NCBI RefSeq assembly: GCF_000372845.1
Contig: NZ_KB889963.1
Coordinates: 2,810,304-2,874,303 of the forward strand
Direction of reading: 5' to 3'
From: Methylocystis rosea SV97
GTDB taxonomy: Bacteria > Pseudomonadota > Alphaproteobacteria > Rhizobiales > Beijerinckiaceae
Length of the DNA: 64,000 bases
Positions 44,999-54,844 of this stretch are shown here, piece by piece (position 1 is the first letter of the stretch; every line of letters starts with the position of its first letter). The notes under the pieces were generated by a model that saw only the letters and a program-made list of their open reading frames with translations, was not told where the DNA came from and ran no database searches. The translations under genes and the position numbers were made by a program.

Positions 44999-46657
44999 CT
45001 AAAGGGACGCCGCCGTCGCGCTCGCCGGCCAGATTTCACGCGCGCGTTCGCGCAGAACATATTTGCGAATCTTGCCTGTCGAGGTCTTCGGCAGCTCGCA
45101 AAAGACGACGTGGCGCGGGCATTTGAAATGCGCCAAATGCTGACGCGTCCAATCAATCAGCTCCTGCGCCGTCGCCTGTTCGCCGTCCTTCAGCTCGACA
45201 AAGGCGCAAGGCGTTTCGCCCCATTTGTCGTCAGGTGCGGCGACAACCGCGGCGGCGCGCACCTTGGGATGACGAAACAGCGCGTCTTCGACCTCGATCG
45301 AGGAAATATTTTCGCCGCCCGAAATGATGATGTCCTTCGAACGGTCCTTCAGCTGAATATATCCGTCGGGATGGCGCACGCCCAGATCGCCTGAATGAAA
45401 CCAGCCGCCGTGGAAGGCTTTTTCCGAGGCGCTCTTGTTCTTCAGGTAGCCCTTCATGACGACGTTGCCGCGGAACATAACCTCGCCCATTGTCGCGCCG
45501 TCGCGCGGCACCGGCTGCATGGTGTCCGGGTCGATCACGTCGAGATTTTCGAGAACGAGATAGCGCACGCCTTGACGCGCCTTCATCTGCGCCTGCGCGG
45601 CGCTGTCCAGCGAATCCCAGTCGTCGTGCCATTCATTGACGGCGGCGGGGCCATAGGTTTCGGTCAGCCCATAAAGATGCGTAACTTCGAATCCGGCCGC
45701 CTTCATGCCGGCGAGAACCGCCTGCGGCGGCGGCGCGGCGGCGGTAAAGAAGCGCGCGGTTCGCGTCAGCGGCTTCTTTTCCGATTCGGTCGCGTTAAGA
45801 AGTGTCGACATGACGATGGGCGCGCCGCACAGATGCGAGACGCCGTGCTCGGCCATCAATTCATAGATCTGGCCGGCGCGCACCTGTCGCAAACAGACAT
45901 GGGTTCCGGCGTTGACTGAAATCGACCAGGGGAAGCACCAGCCGTTGCAATGGAACATCGGCAGCGTCCACAGATAGACCGGGTGGCGGCCCATGTCGCC
46001 GGTAAGGACGTTGCCGAGCGCGGTCAGATAGGCGCCGCGATGATGATAGACGACGCCCTTCGGATCGCCCGTCGTTCCGGAAGTATAATTGAGCGAGATC
46101 GCGTCCCACTCGTCCCCCGGCGGCGACCATTGATAATCATCGTCGCCCGAGCGCAGGAAGTCCTCATATTCGACACAGCCCAACCGCTCGCCGGGCCCGT
46201 CATATTCCGGATCGCTGTAGTCAATGATCACGGGCTTCGCCTTCGCGAGCGAAAGCGCGTCGCGAATGACGTCTGAGAACTCCCGATCGACAATCAGCGC
46301 CTTCGTCTCGGCATGGTCGAGGGTGAAGGCGAGGATCGAAGCGTCAAGCCGCGTATTCAGCGTGTTCAGCACCGCGCCCATCATCGGGACGGCGTAGTGG
46401 CATTCAAGCATCGCCGGTGTGTTGGCGAGCATGACGGAGACGGTGTCGCCGCGACCAAGCCCCGCCTTCTCCAGCGCGTTCGCGAGCCGCAGGCTGCGGG
46501 CGTAAAAATCGCGATAATTGCGCCGCAGCTGGCCGTGCACGATCGCGATGCGTTCGGGAAAGACGGCCGCGGCGCGCTCCAGAAAGGTGATCGGAGTCAG
46601 CGGCTGGAAATTGGCGGGATTTCGTTCGAGGTCGCGATCATAAGGCGAGTTGGTCAT
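44999..46657 (-). CDS. AMP-dependent acyl-CoA synthetase (AlkK/DmdB-like)
   Basis: 552 aa. Activates a carboxylic acid to acyl-CoA via an acyl-adenylate. Motifs: YTSGTTGDPKGV (P-loop), PMFHCNGWCFPW, LYGLTETYGP, the GWFHSGDLGVRHPDGYIQLKDRSKD block and the C-terminal lysine in KTSTGKIRKY. It resembles medium-chain (AlkK) and methylthiopropionate (DmdB) ligases; the substrate cannot be read from sequence. I start at ATG 46657, with GGACTCTCCGG upstream. Confidence 0.9.
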   Translation of the reverse strand: MTNSPYDRDLERNPANFQPLTPITFLERAAAVFPERIAIVHGQLRRNYRDFYARSLRLANALEKAGLGRGDTVSVMLANTPAMLECHYAVPMMGAVLNTLNTRLDASILAFTLDHAETKALIVDREFSDVIRDALSLAKAKPVIIDYSDPEYDGPGERLGCVEYEDFLRSGDDDYQWSPPGDEWDAISLNYTSGTTGDPKGVVYHHRGAYLTALGNVLTGDMGRHPVYLWTLPMFHCNGWCFPWSISVNAGTHVCLRQVRAGQIYELMAEHGVSHLCGAPIVMSTLLNATESEKKPLTRTARFFTAAAPPPQAVLAGMKAAGFEVTHLYGLTETYGPAAVNEWHDDWDSLDSAAQAQMKARQGVRYLVLENLDVIDPDTMQPVPRDGATMGEVMFRGNVVMKGYLKNKSASEKAFHGGWFHSGDLGVRHPDGYIQLKDRSKDIIISGGENISSIEVEDALFRHPKVRAAAVVAAPDDKWGETPCAFVELKDGEQATAQELIDWTRQHLAHFKCPRHVVFCELPKTSTGKIRKYVLRERAREIWPASATAASL

Positions 46658-46815
46658 CCGGAGAGTCCAAAGGTTCGCCAGCGAGCGAGAATGTGAACAC
46701 GGCGAAAGCAACGCTCGCCCGCGCGATGTGCGTCAGTCCGCGCGGCTAAGCTCTATGTGCAAGATACGCGCGGGCTACCGGTTGATCAATCGGCGCTCGC
46801 GCGAGACTGCCGTCG

Positions 46816-47532
46816 TCACTCGCCGAAATCGATGTCCTTGAGCCGCCCGAACACGCGATCGGCGTCGAAATGGTCTTCGTCGTCCTGCGGCGCCGCTGGC
46901 TTGGCCTTGCCGAAGACGTCCTCGGTCGTGGACGGCTCGGGCCGCGGACTGGTGGTGACGCTTGCAGGAACCAGCGTCTGGCCATGATCCTCCACGGTCG
47001 CCGGCTTGTCCTTCGCCGCGCGATTGACTTCAAAGTCGAGATCAATCTGCGAGCAAAGTCCGAGCGTCACCGGGTCCATCGGCGTCAGCGCCGCGGAATT
47101 CCAGTGGGTGCGCTCGCGGATCGCCTTCAGGGTCGTCTTTGTGGTGCCGACGAGACGCATGATCTGGGCGTCTTTCAGCTCCGGATGATTGCGCACGAGC
47201 CACAGAATCGCGTTCGGACGGTCCTGACGGCGCGAGAGCGGCGTATAGCGCGGACCGCGCGCCTTTTTGACCTCCGGCACGACGACCTTAGAGACCGAGA
47301 GATGGAGGCGATGGCCCGAGTTTTTCTCGGCCTTTTCGATCTCCTCGCGCGTGAGCTGCCCGGAGGTGATCGGATCATGGCCACGAATGCCGGCCGCGAC
47401 CTCGCCGTCGGCGATGCCCTTCACCTCGAGCGGATGCAGTTTGCAGAAATCGGCGATCTGATCGAACGTCAGCGAGGTATTTTCGACGAGCCAAACGGCC
47501 GTGGCCTTCGGCATCAGCGGGGCGTTGCCCAT
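46816..47532 (-). CDS. trcR: Cell-cycle transcriptional regulator TrcR (DUF1013)
   Basis: 238 aa. The N-terminal two thirds are the DUF1013 core: PKATAVWLVENTSLTFDQIADFC, a GHDPITSGQLTREEIEKAE segment, RGPRYTPLSRRQDRPNAILWLVRNHPELKDAQIMRLVGTTKTTLKAIRERTHW (about 92-144, two HTH-like helices). Alphaproteobacterial TrcR is a DNA-binding regulator linked to cell-cycle genes. The C-terminal 70 residues are disordered. ATG 47532 has AAGGAG 8 nt upstream and replaces a TTG at 47538. Confidence 0.88.
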   Translation of the reverse strand: MGNAPLMPKATAVWLVENTSLTFDQIADFCKLHPLEVKGIADGEVAAGIRGHDPITSGQLTREEIEKAEKNSGHRLHLSVSKVVVPEVKKARGPRYTPLSRRQDRPNAILWLVRNHPELKDAQIMRLVGTTKTTLKAIRERTHWNSAALTPMDPVTLGLCSQIDLDFEVNRAAKDKPATVEDHGQTLVPASVTTSPRPEPSTTEDVFGKAKPAAPQDDEDHFDADRVFGRLKDIDFGE

Positions 47533-47702
47533 CTGCAAACTCCTTGATCAGGCATGGGGGCGACGTCTGGCGCCGCGCCGCCCGGCGCCAGCGACCCACA
47601 GAACGACCGTCCATGTTGGGATTTTGCCTATATAATCCGCCGCCGCCTAAAGCGCAATCAATCCGGAAACTCCCGCTGAAGCGCCGCCAACTCGGCCAGC
47701 GC

Positions 47703-48788
47703 TCATGCGGAGTCCTGCTCGCGGGCGTGCGCCGGGCGTAAACCGCGCAAATGCGTCGGCAACAATTCGCCGATCGTTTCGCCGATGGCGGCGCCGTAAC
47801 GGTGAAACAACAGGCCGAAGACGATGAGCAGAACGCCGATGCCCGACAACGCGAACGGGAAAAGGATCGAATCCTTGAAAACGCTGCCGGCGAGATAGCC
47901 CAGATAGGTCGTGACCCCGACGGCGCCGAATACCGCATAGACACGGCGCATCAGGAAGAGCGATAGAAAAATCAGTCCCACATTGACGGCACAATAGAGC
48001 GCCTTGCCCAATTCGTCGCCGCTGTGCTGAGCCGTCAGCCCACCCCAAAAGGCCAGCAGCCCGAAGAGATGCAGCCAGAAAGCGAAATCGCCGTTCCGCC
48101 ACCGCTTGAGATCGACGAGCCAGGCCACGGCCAGCACTGCGAGTCCAAAATACATGCTCACCGTCGCCCGCTGATCCCATGAAAATTCTGCAACGCCCAT
48201 CAGCCAGGGCGTCAAATCCATCGACATGAACCAGAGCGCGAAGGCGATGATCATGACGAGGAACGGAAAGGGAAAGGCGAGCAGCGCGACAGAAGCCGCC
48301 GCAATCGTTCCAAGCTCCATGGGAAGCCAGCTCGACTGAATCCAAATGTAGAAGTCCCGGTACGGCCGCGCCTCCCCCGCCGGACTGACGTCGAACATCG
48401 ACTGCAGCGCGAAGATCGCGAGCGGCGCCATCCCCACTGCGCAGGCGATGAGCAGCCCGCCCGGCGTGTGCAAGCCGCGCCTATGCCAGAGATAAGCGCC
48501 GGCGAAGGCGAACATGGCGGCGTAGACGATCGCGGTGACCAGCAGCGCTTTGTCGCCCCAAAGGCCAAAGGCCGTCGTCGAAAACATGCCCATGGCGCCA
48601 AGCACGATCAGCGCGCCGGCGTACCAAAGCAGATTGACGACGTCATAGCGCGGCGCTTGGGACGTCGCCTCCGCGAGGGCCGCGCGCCGCGACGCAAGAA
48701 ACTGTGACAGCCGCTCGAAGGACGCGGCGTCAATCGCGCCGGCGTCGCGGGCCGCCGCGAGATCGTCAATAGTGAACCCAATCTTCAT
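47703..48788 (-). CDS. DUF2157 polytopic membrane protein
   Basis: 361 aa. A cytosolic N-terminal domain ([19 protein letters not shown], about residues 1-60) precedes about ten membrane helices; the pattern [20 protein letters not shown] and [30 protein letters not shown] is typical of DUF2157. Function unknown. GGAG stands 7 nt before ATG 48788. It is divergent from purM. Confidence 0.78.
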   Translation of the reverse strand: MKIGFTIDDLAAARDAGAIDAASFERLSQFLASRRAALAEATSQAPRYDVVNLLWYAGALIVLGAMGMFSTTAFGLWGDKALLVTAIVYAAMFAFAGAYLWHRRGLHTPGGLLIACAVGMAPLAIFALQSMFDVSPAGEARPYRDFYIWIQSSWLPMELGTIAAASVALLAFPFPFLVMIIAFALWFMSMDLTPWLMGVAEFSWDQRATVSMYFGLAVLAVAWLVDLKRWRNGDFAFWLHLFGLLAFWGGLTAQHSGDELGKALYCAVNVGLIFLSLFLMRRVYAVFGAVGVTTYLGYLAGSVFKDSILFPFALSGIGVLLIVFGLLFHRYGAAIGETIGELLPTHLRGLRPAHAREQDSA

Positions 48789-48936
48789 GGCGCTGCTCCT
48801 TTGCGGCGACATTCATATGCCGCGCTACGGAAAAAACTTTGTGCAAACGCACAAGAACGTAGCCGTTCCGAGCGGATTTGACAGCCGCCGCCGCTTGCGC
48901 CCATCTAACGCCGGCGCCCACGACGCGAAGGATGAA

Positions 48937-49998
48937 ATGCAACAGAGAAATTCGGGCCTTACCTACGCTGGCGCCGGCGTCGACATCGACGCAGGCAATC
49001 GGTTCGTCGACATGATCCGTCCCGCCGTGCGTTCGACGCGGCGCTCCGGCGCCGACGGCGAGATCGGCGGCTTTGGCGGCGTGTTCGATCTCAAGGCGGC
49101 CGGATTTTCCGATCCTGTCCTCGTCGCGGCAAACGACGGCGTCGGCACCAAGGTGAAGATCGCGATTGAATCCGGTCTGCATGAGACGATCGGAATCGAT
49201 CTCGTCGCCATGTGCGTCAACGACCTGATCGTTCAGGGCGCCGAGCCGCTTTTCTTCCTGGATTATTACGCGGCGGCCAAACTCGACCCGAACGTCGCGA
49301 CGTCGGTGGTGAAGGGCATCGCCGCCGGTTGCGTCGAGGCGGGTTGCGCCCTGCTTGGCGGCGAGACCGCCGAAATGCCCGGCCTCTATGCGCGCGGCGA
49401 CTATGACCTCGCGGGCTTCGCGGTCGGCGCCGCGGAGCGTGATCGCCTTCTCCCCCGCGATGTCCATGCCGGCGACGTCCTTTTTGGACTCCCTTCTTCC
49501 GGCGTCCATTCCAACGGCTATTCGCTCGTACGCAGCGTTGTGAAGCACGCCGGACTCGCGTGGAGCGCCACCGCGCCTTTCGCGCGAGACCTCAATCTGG
49601 CGAAGGCGCTGTTGACGCCGACCCGCATCTACGTGAAGCCCCTGCTCGCGGCCTTGAAGGCGACGCCGCATATCGTCGCCCTCGCCCATATCACCGGCGG
49701 CGGCTTTCCCGACAATCTCCCGCGCGTGCTGCCAAGCGGGCTCGGCGTCGCGCTTGATCTGTCGACGTTCGCGCCTCCGCCGGTTTTCCGTTGGCTCGCC
49801 GAGACGGGAGGCATCGCGGCAAGCGAGATGCTGCGCACCTTCAACTGCGGAATCGGCATGGTGGTGGTGGCCTCCGAGCCGGCCGCCAGCGAGGTGGAGT
49901 CGGCCTTGCGCGCTGTCGGCGAGAAGCCCGTGCGCATCGGCGAAGTCATCGAGACGGACGCCGAGCGCGTCGTTACGCACGGGACTCTGACGTTGTGA
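48937..49998 (+). CDS. purM: Phosphoribosylformylglycinamidine cyclo-ligase
   Basis: 353 aa. AIR synthetase, step five of purine synthesis. Evidence: the [18 protein letters not shown] start, [23 protein letters not shown] (P-loop-like), [27 protein letters not shown] and [17 protein letters not shown] chose ATG 48937 with GAAGGA upstream; the frame runs back to 48772 without homology. purN overlaps its stop by 4 nt. Confidence 0.97.
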   Translation: MQQRNSGLTYAGAGVDIDAGNRFVDMIRPAVRSTRRSGADGEIGGFGGVFDLKAAGFSDPVLVAANDGVGTKVKIAIESGLHETIGIDLVAMCVNDLIVQGAEPLFFLDYYAAAKLDPNVATSVVKGIAAGCVEAGCALLGGETAEMPGLYARGDYDLAGFAVGAAERDRLLPRDVHAGDVLFGLPSSGVHSNGYSLVRSVVKHAGLAWSATAPFARDLNLAKALLTPTRIYVKPLLAALKATPHIVALAHITGGGFPDNLPRVLPSGLGVALDLSTFAPPPVFRWLAETGGIAASEMLRTFNCGIGMVVVASEPAASEVESALRAVGEKPVRIGEVIETDAERVVTHGTLTL

Positions 49999-50666
49999 CG
50001 CGGCTGCGCACCGCGATTCTCATCTCGGGTCGCGGCTCGAACATGGACGCGCTGATCGCAGCGGCCAGGGACCCCAGCTTTCCGGCTGAAATCGCCCTCG
50101 TGCTTTCCAATCGTCCCGATGCGCCGGGCCTCGCCAAAGCCAAGGCCGCCGGCGTCGCGACGGCCGCGGTCGACCACAAAATTTATGCGGGACGCGAGGA
50201 ATTCGAGCGTTCGCTGCAATTGGTCCTGGAAACCTACCGCATCCAATTCATTTGCCTCGCCGGTTTCCTGCGCATGTTCACGCCCTGGTTCGTCGGCCTC
50301 TGGCGCGGGCGCATGCTCAACATCCACCCTGCCCTGCTGCCCTCCTATCGCGGACTCGACACGCATGAGCGTGCGCTCGCCGACGGCGTAAAGATTCACG
50401 GCGCCACCGTGCATTTCGTCGTGCCGGAAATGGACGAAGGTCCGATCGTCGCGCAGGCCGCAGTGCCCGTGCTCGACGACGACACGCCGCAGACGCTCGG
50501 CGCCCGCGTGCTTGCGCAGGAGCATGTCATCTATCCGATGGCGCTGCGGCTGGTCGCGTCGGGCGCCGTGCGGATCGAAGGCAATCGCGTGCTCGCGGCG
50601 CCGGCGCCCCGCGAGGCGGCGCTCATCGTTCCCGACGCCATGACGCGGACCCAAGGAATTTCATGA
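49995..50666 (+). CDS. purN: Phosphoribosylglycinamide formyltransferase
   Basis: 223 aa. GAR transformylase, 10-formyl-THF dependent, step three of purine synthesis. Motifs: [14 protein letters not shown] at the start, [35 protein letters not shown] with catalytic Asn and His, and [16 protein letters not shown]. It starts at GTG 49995, which overlaps the purM stop (GTGA); the frame reaches further left only inside purM. In methylotrophs formyl-THF is also a central C1 carrier. Confidence 0.96.
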   Translation: MTRLRTAILISGRGSNMDALIAAARDPSFPAEIALVLSNRPDAPGLAKAKAAGVATAAVDHKIYAGREEFERSLQLVLETYRIQFICLAGFLRMFTPWFVGLWRGRMLNIHPALLPSYRGLDTHERALADGVKIHGATVHFVVPEMDEGPIVAQAAVPVLDDDTPQTLGARVLAQEHVIYPMALRLVASGAVRIEGNRVLAAPAPREAALIVPDAMTRTQGIS

Positions 50667-51376
50667 CGATCACGCTTTACTGCTTCCGCCCTGTCGCGGG
50701 GCTGCCGGACGCATCGCCTTTCGTGACGAAAGCGATGGTGCTTCTGAAGATGGCCGGCCTCGACTATGTCGAAGACCGCAGCGGCTTTTCGAAAGCGCCG
50801 AAAGGCAAGCAGCCCTACATCAACGAAGACGGCGAAACCGTCGCCGATTCGACCTTCATCCGTTTCCATGTCGAAAAGAAATACGGCGTGGACTTCGACG
50901 CGCATTTGAGCGCCGCGCAAAAGGCGATCGGCTGGTGCGTCGAGAAGATGTGCGAAGAACATCTCTATTGGATCATCGTCCATACCCGCTGGATGGACGA
51001 AGCTAATTTCGAACGCGGTCCCGCGCGTTTTTTCTCAAGCGTGCCAGCCATCGCGCGCCCGCTGGCGAAATGGTTCATTCGTCGCAGGATCGCCAAATCG
51101 CTTTGGGCGCAGGGCATGGGTCGCCACAGCCCATCGGAAATCGATGCGCTCGGCATGCGCGACATTGAAGCGCTCGCGACGCTGATCGGCGACAAGCCCT
51201 ATCTCTTCGGCGATGCGCCCTGCGGCGCCGACGCTACGGTCTTCGCCTTTGTGGCGTCGGTCTTATCGCCGATGTCGGAGAGCGCCGTTCGCGACGCGGC
51301 GCTGGCGAACGCCAACCTCGTCGCCTATCGCGACAGAATCGTGCAGGCGTATTTTCCTGAGAATGCGCCGGCATAG
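50663..51376 (+). CDS. GST/thioredoxin-fold protein (Tom37/metaxin-like)
   Basis: 237 aa. N-terminal thioredoxin-like half (TLYCFRPVAGLPDASPFVTKAMVLLKMAGLDYVEDR) and a helical C-terminal GST half (FGDAPCGADATVFAFVASVLSP). The mid part (WCVEKMCEEHLYWIIVHTRWMDEANFERG) is the metaxin/Tom37-like signature seen in a bacterial GST group. The catalytic Ser/Cys of typical GSTs is unclear, so activity is uncertain. The ATG overlaps the purN stop by 4 nt, giving a purM-purN-gst translational unit, an unexpected partner for purine genes. Confidence 0.85.
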   Translation: MTITLYCFRPVAGLPDASPFVTKAMVLLKMAGLDYVEDRSGFSKAPKGKQPYINEDGETVADSTFIRFHVEKKYGVDFDAHLSAAQKAIGWCVEKMCEEHLYWIIVHTRWMDEANFERGPARFFSSVPAIARPLAKWFIRRRIAKSLWAQGMGRHSPSEIDALGMRDIEALATLIGDKPYLFGDAPCGADATVFAFVASVLSPMSESAVRDAALANANLVAYRDRIVQAYFPENAPA

Positions 51377-51441
51377 TCAGGGGCCGCGCAGCAAGTGTCA
51401 TGGCCAGGCTTGGCCCGGCCACTCACTCAATGACGCGCAGA

Positions 51442-51864
51442 TTAGCCGACGATCTCGTTGCCGGAAAAAAACTGCGCGATTTCCACCGCCGCGGTTTCCG
51501 GCGCGTCGGAGCCATGCACCGAATTCTCGCCGACGCTCAGCGCATGTTCCTTGCGGATCGTTCCCGGCGCGGCGTTGGCAGGATTGGTCGCGCCCATGAC
51601 TTCGCGGTAGCGCGCGATGGCGTTCTCGCCTTCGAGGACCTGCACGACGACGGGTTCGGAAATCATGAAGTCGACGAGCTCGCCGAAAAAGGGGCGCTCC
51701 TTATGCACGGCGTAAAAAGCTTCCGCCTGTTCGCGCGTCATGTGGATACGCTTCTGAGCGACGATGCGCAGGCCCGCATCTTCGATCAGCGCGTTGATCT
51801 TGCCTGTGAGATTGCGCTTCGTCGCGTCGGGCTTGAGGATGGAAAAAGTGCGTTCGATCGCCAT
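51442..51864 (-). CDS. ndk: Nucleoside diphosphate kinase
   Basis: 140 aa. Transfers the terminal phosphate among nucleotides. [49 protein letters not shown] and the catalytic His in [17 protein letters not shown] are intact. A single gene between the GST-like gene and the catalase-fold gene. Confidence 0.97.
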   Translation of the reverse strand: MAIERTFSILKPDATKRNLTGKINALIEDAGLRIVAQKRIHMTREQAEAFYAVHKERPFFGELVDFMISEPVVVQVLEGENAIARYREVMGATNPANAAPGTIRKEHALSVGENSVHGSDAPETAAVEIAQFFSGNEIVG

Positions 51865-51939
51865 AGGAGCGCGTCGCCTCGTCGTTGGAGCATGGTGTAG
51901 GCGTCGCGCTTATATCGGTCGCTTGCCGAAGCGGCAAGC

Positions 51940-53025
51940 CTACACCGCCTCGGTCTTTTCCACTTCGCTGCCCGCTGGGGAGGGCCGGAACCTGGTCGCC
52001 GGATCGTTGCGATCGATGCGCCAATTCGGATGGTGGAAATGCAGGACGCGATCGCCGTTGTAGGAGACGACGGCGTTGTCGAACGTCAGCGCGCCGATCC
52101 GCCGCCAATTGCGGAACGTTCCTGTCTTGAAGCCGGTGCGGCCGGTCACTTCGCCATCCTCGGTGACCTCGATGGTGAAAACAATCTCGCGCTTCGGCGT
52201 TGGATCGCCCTTGTCGAACATCATCGCGAGCAATTCGTCGCGTGAATCGAGGTCCTCTCCTTCAATGCGCGGATGACCCGGCGCAAGCTTTAAGCGCATG
52301 AAGCGGGGGGCGCGGGTGGGAAGGTCGCGAGGTTTGCCGAGTTCCGCGACTTCATGGAGCTGCCGCTCGGTCGGATCCTTATCGGTGATCGCGAACACGA
52401 CGCCCGCCGTCATGACGATGGGCGACGTCGCCCAATCGTTTGAGAGCGTGACGTTCGGCGCATTGACGAAATCGACATCGTTGATGTAGCGCGTCGACGC
52501 GCCGACGATATCGTCGATTGTGAAGAAGTTCGCCGTCTGCAGCGGCTCTTTATGGTCTGGGTCAGTCGTCGGGAAGAGCTTGCCGGCGAGGCCCTGTCCG
52601 CGCGGTTTGCCGCGCTTCACCGCCCCGCCGTTGGAATAGCGCGCGACGACAAGCGCCTTGCTGCCTTTTTGGAAATAGCCGGTGTAGCCGCTGTCCTCCG
52701 TGATTTCCCAGAGCCCCGTCAGAACGACGCCCCAGGGATGCACGATGCGTCTGAAGCCTTTCTTGTCAGGCCCCCATCTGAGGTCGCTGCGCGCATCGAC
52801 CGATCGCTCTGCGGCTTGCGTCAAAAAGTGCCTGCCCCTCCAAAGCGCGCGCAACATGTCGAAAAAGGTCGGCATCACGAAGGGGAGCGGCGGCTCGCCG
52901 GGCGCGCCCCAGACCTTTTGATAGGGATTGGCGAACATCGCGTCCCGCACTTCGCTGAATCGCGAGCCGGGATAGAGGCGGTCTTCATCGATCAGTTCGA
53001 TGACGCCGAAATCATTCTGGCTCAT
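51940..53025 (-). CDS. Catalase-fold-like protein of unknown function
   Basis: 361 aa with no signal peptide. The stretch WEITEDSGYTGYFQKGSKALVVARYSNGG..RG.GLAGKLFPT..D........TANFFTIDDI (about residues 105-180) has the order of hydrophobic and Gly motifs seen in the catalase/allene oxide synthase superfamily. The distal His motif and the proximal Tyr of true catalases are not recognisable. It may be a haem-binding or lipid-modifying relative; I am not sure of the family. It stands alone between ndk and tpiA. Confidence 0.6.
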   Translation of the reverse strand: MSQNDFGVIELIDEDRLYPGSRFSEVRDAMFANPYQKVWGAPGEPPLPFVMPTFFDMLRALWRGRHFLTQAAERSVDARSDLRWGPDKKGFRRIVHPWGVVLTGLWEITEDSGYTGYFQKGSKALVVARYSNGGAVKRGKPRGQGLAGKLFPTTDPDHKEPLQTANFFTIDDIVGASTRYINDVDFVNAPNVTLSNDWATSPIVMTAGVVFAITDKDPTERQLHEVAELGKPRDLPTRAPRFMRLKLAPGHPRIEGEDLDSRDELLAMMFDKGDPTPKREIVFTIEVTEDGEVTGRTGFKTGTFRNWRRIGALTFDNAVVSYNGDRVLHFHHPNWRIDRNDPATRFRPSPAGSEVEKTEAV

Positions 53026-53112
53026 GACGCGGCCCTTTCAATCAATTGCTGAAAAAAACCCTCTGAAGAGATGACTTTATTCGAGCACGTCCGATTGTCC
53101 AGCTTCGCCTGA

Positions 53113-53865
53113 TCAGCGATAGGCGCTCGCGACGCCGATAAAATCCTTGGCCGTCAAACTCGCGCCGCCAACCAGCGCGCCGTCGACATTGGCGACATGC
53201 ATCAATTCGCGGGCGTTCGACGGCTTGACCGAGCCGCCATAGAGAATGCGCACATCGCCGCTCTTGCCGCCGCCGAGCCTGGCTTCGATCCGCTCGCGCG
53301 CGAACGCATGCATTTCGGCGACGTCCTCGGTTGTCGGCGTCAGCCCCGTTCCGATGGCCCACACCGGCTCATAGGCGACGACAATGTAAGGGGGCGCGTC
53401 GGCGGGGAGAGAACCCTCGATCTGCGCGCCGACAATGCTCAGCGCGTCGCCCGCCTCCCGCTCGGCGCGCGTTTCGCCGACGCAAATGATCGGCGTAAGC
53501 CCGGCGCGCAGGGCGGCGGCGGCCTTCGCCTGAACTTCGGCGTCGGTCTCGCCATGGTCGGAACGGCGTTCGCTGTGGCCGACGATGACATAGGACGCTC
53601 CGGCGTCCTTGAGCATCTCGGCGGAAATATCGCCCGTGTGAGCGCCGCTGGCAGCGGCATGGCAATCCTGCCCGCCAAGGCCCAAGCCTCCGCGCGCCGC
53701 GCTATCGCGCGCGACCGCAATCAAGGTGGCCGGCGGGCAGACGATGAGTTCGGCGCGCGCGCGCAGCGCATCGTCATAGGCGGCGCCCATCGCCTCGATC
53801 TCGGCCAGCGAGGCGCGCAGCCCGTTCATTTTCCAGTTTCCGGCGACGAGCGGGCGACGGGTCAT
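53113..53865 (-). CDS. tpiA: Triosephosphate isomerase
   Basis: 250 aa. Interconverts glyceraldehyde 3-phosphate and dihydroxyacetone phosphate. VAGNWKMNG (Asn/Lys), [10 protein letters not shown] (catalytic His), [13 protein letters not shown] (catalytic Glu) and [11 protein letters not shown] are intact. ATG 53865 has AGGAG upstream. In many Rhizobiales the divergent neighbour of tpiA is ppiD-trpE; here about 6.5 kb separates them. Confidence 0.97.
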   Translation of the reverse strand: MTRRPLVAGNWKMNGLRASLAEIEAMGAAYDDALRARAELIVCPPATLIAVARDSAARGGLGLGGQDCHAAASGAHTGDISAEMLKDAGASYVIVGHSERRSDHGETDAEVQAKAAAALRAGLTPIICVGETRAEREAGDALSIVGAQIEGSLPADAPPYIVVAYEPVWAIGTGLTPTTEDVAEMHAFARERIEARLGGGKSGDVRILYGGSVKPSNARELMHVANVDGALVGGASLTAKDFIGVASAYR

Positions 53866-53954
53866 GTGAAATGCTCCTGACAATACGCCTCGGTAACAGA
53901 GCTAAAGGCACGCAACAATGTGGGCGCGCCCTACAGAAATGTCATTGCGCCGTC

Positions 53955-53970
53955 ATATATTTCGATATAT
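53955..53970. promoter_or_regulatory. ArsR operator candidate
   Basis: ATATAT-TTCG-ATATAT, a perfect 6-bp inverted repeat 8 bp before the arsR ATG. ArsR-family repressors of alphaproteobacteria bind short AT-rich dyads in this position and release on arsenite, so autoregulation is likely. Confidence 0.6.
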
Positions 53971-53978
53971 CTGGATTT

Positions 53979-54317
53979 ATGGAAATAGAAGCGGCTCTCG
54001 CCTGTCTTTCCGCGCTTTCGCAGCCGACGCGGCTCGAGGCCTTCCGCTTGCTCGTCCGGCACGAGCCCGAGGGTCTGCCGGCCGGCGACGTCGCCCGCGC
54101 GCTCTGCGTTCCACAAAACACGCTCTCCGCCCATCTCAACGTCCTTTCGCAGGCGAAGCTCGTCATCAGCGCCCGCACCGGCCGCAGCATCGTCTATCGG
54201 GCGGATCTTTCGCGGCTGAATGCGCTGGCGCGCTTCCTTGCCGAAGACTGTTGCGGCGGCGCGCCATGCGCGCCCGCCGACTCCCTTGCACGCATCAAAT
54301 GTGAGTCTCGCCAATGA
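53979..54317 (+). CDS. arsR: ArsR-family repressor
   Basis: 112 aa winged-helix repressor. LSALSQPTRLEAFRLLV, GDVARALCVPQNTLSAHLNVLSQAKLVISARTGRSIVYRADLSRL (about residues 35-78, with the recognition helix QNTLSAHLNVL). The classical ELCVCDL metal box of ArsR is replaced by RALCVPQN with one Cys; a C-terminal DCCGGAPCAP (about 92-101) offers three Cys for arsenite instead, as in several alphaproteobacterial ArsR variants. The start is ATG 53979, after the operator; arsC overlaps the stop by 4 nt. Confidence 0.9.
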   Translation: MEIEAALACLSALSQPTRLEAFRLLVRHEPEGLPAGDVARALCVPQNTLSAHLNVLSQAKLVISARTGRSIVYRADLSRLNALARFLAEDCCGGAPCAPADSLARIKCESRQ

Positions 54318-54841
54318 CAGACAGGACCTATAACGTGCTGTTCCTCTGCACCGGCAACAGTGCGCGTTCAATCTTGGCCGAAGCGCTGCTGCGCGAGCGC
54401 GGCGCCGGCCGGTTCAACGTTTTTTCCGCCGGCAGCCATCCTAAGGGCGAGGTGAACGCCTACGCGCTCTATACGCTGGAGACGATGGGCCTTTCTTCCG
54501 AAGGCTATCGGTCCAAAAGCTGGGACGAGTTCGCCCGCCCTGACGCGCCCCGCATGGATTTCGTCTTCACCGTCTGTGACAGCGCAGCGGGTGAAGCTTG
54601 TCCGGCATGGCCCGGTCAGCCAATGACGGCGCATTGGGGCATCGAAGACCCTGCGGCGGTGGAAGGAAGCGACATAGAAAAGCAGCGCGCCTTCGCCACG
54701 GCCTTTCGCTATCTGCGCAACCGCGTCGATCAGTTCTGTGCAATTCCGCTGCATCGCCTCGACAAGCTCGCGCTCAGCCAGCGCCTGCGCGAGATCGGCG
54801 AGATGGAAGGCGCAACATCGCCGAACGCGGTCGCGGAGTAA
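54314..54841 (+). CDS. arsC: Arsenate reductase, low-molecular-weight phosphatase type
   Basis: 175 aa. Reduces arsenate to arsenite using a thiol partner. The P-loop LCTGNSARSILAE supplies the first Cys and Arg; the DP-type Asp is in WGIEDPAAVEG; FTVCDSAAGEACPAWPG carries the two further Cys of the disulfide relay. Longer than the 130-140 aa of most members, with an extra C-terminal helix. It is second in arsR-arsC-acr3. Confidence 0.92.
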   Translation: MTDRTYNVLFLCTGNSARSILAEALLRERGAGRFNVFSAGSHPKGEVNAYALYTLETMGLSSEGYRSKSWDEFARPDAPRMDFVFTVCDSAAGEACPAWPGQPMTAHWGIEDPAAVEGSDIEKQRAFATAFRYLRNRVDQFCAIPLHRLDKLALSQRLREIGEMEGATSPNAVAE

Positions 54842-54844
54842 GCC

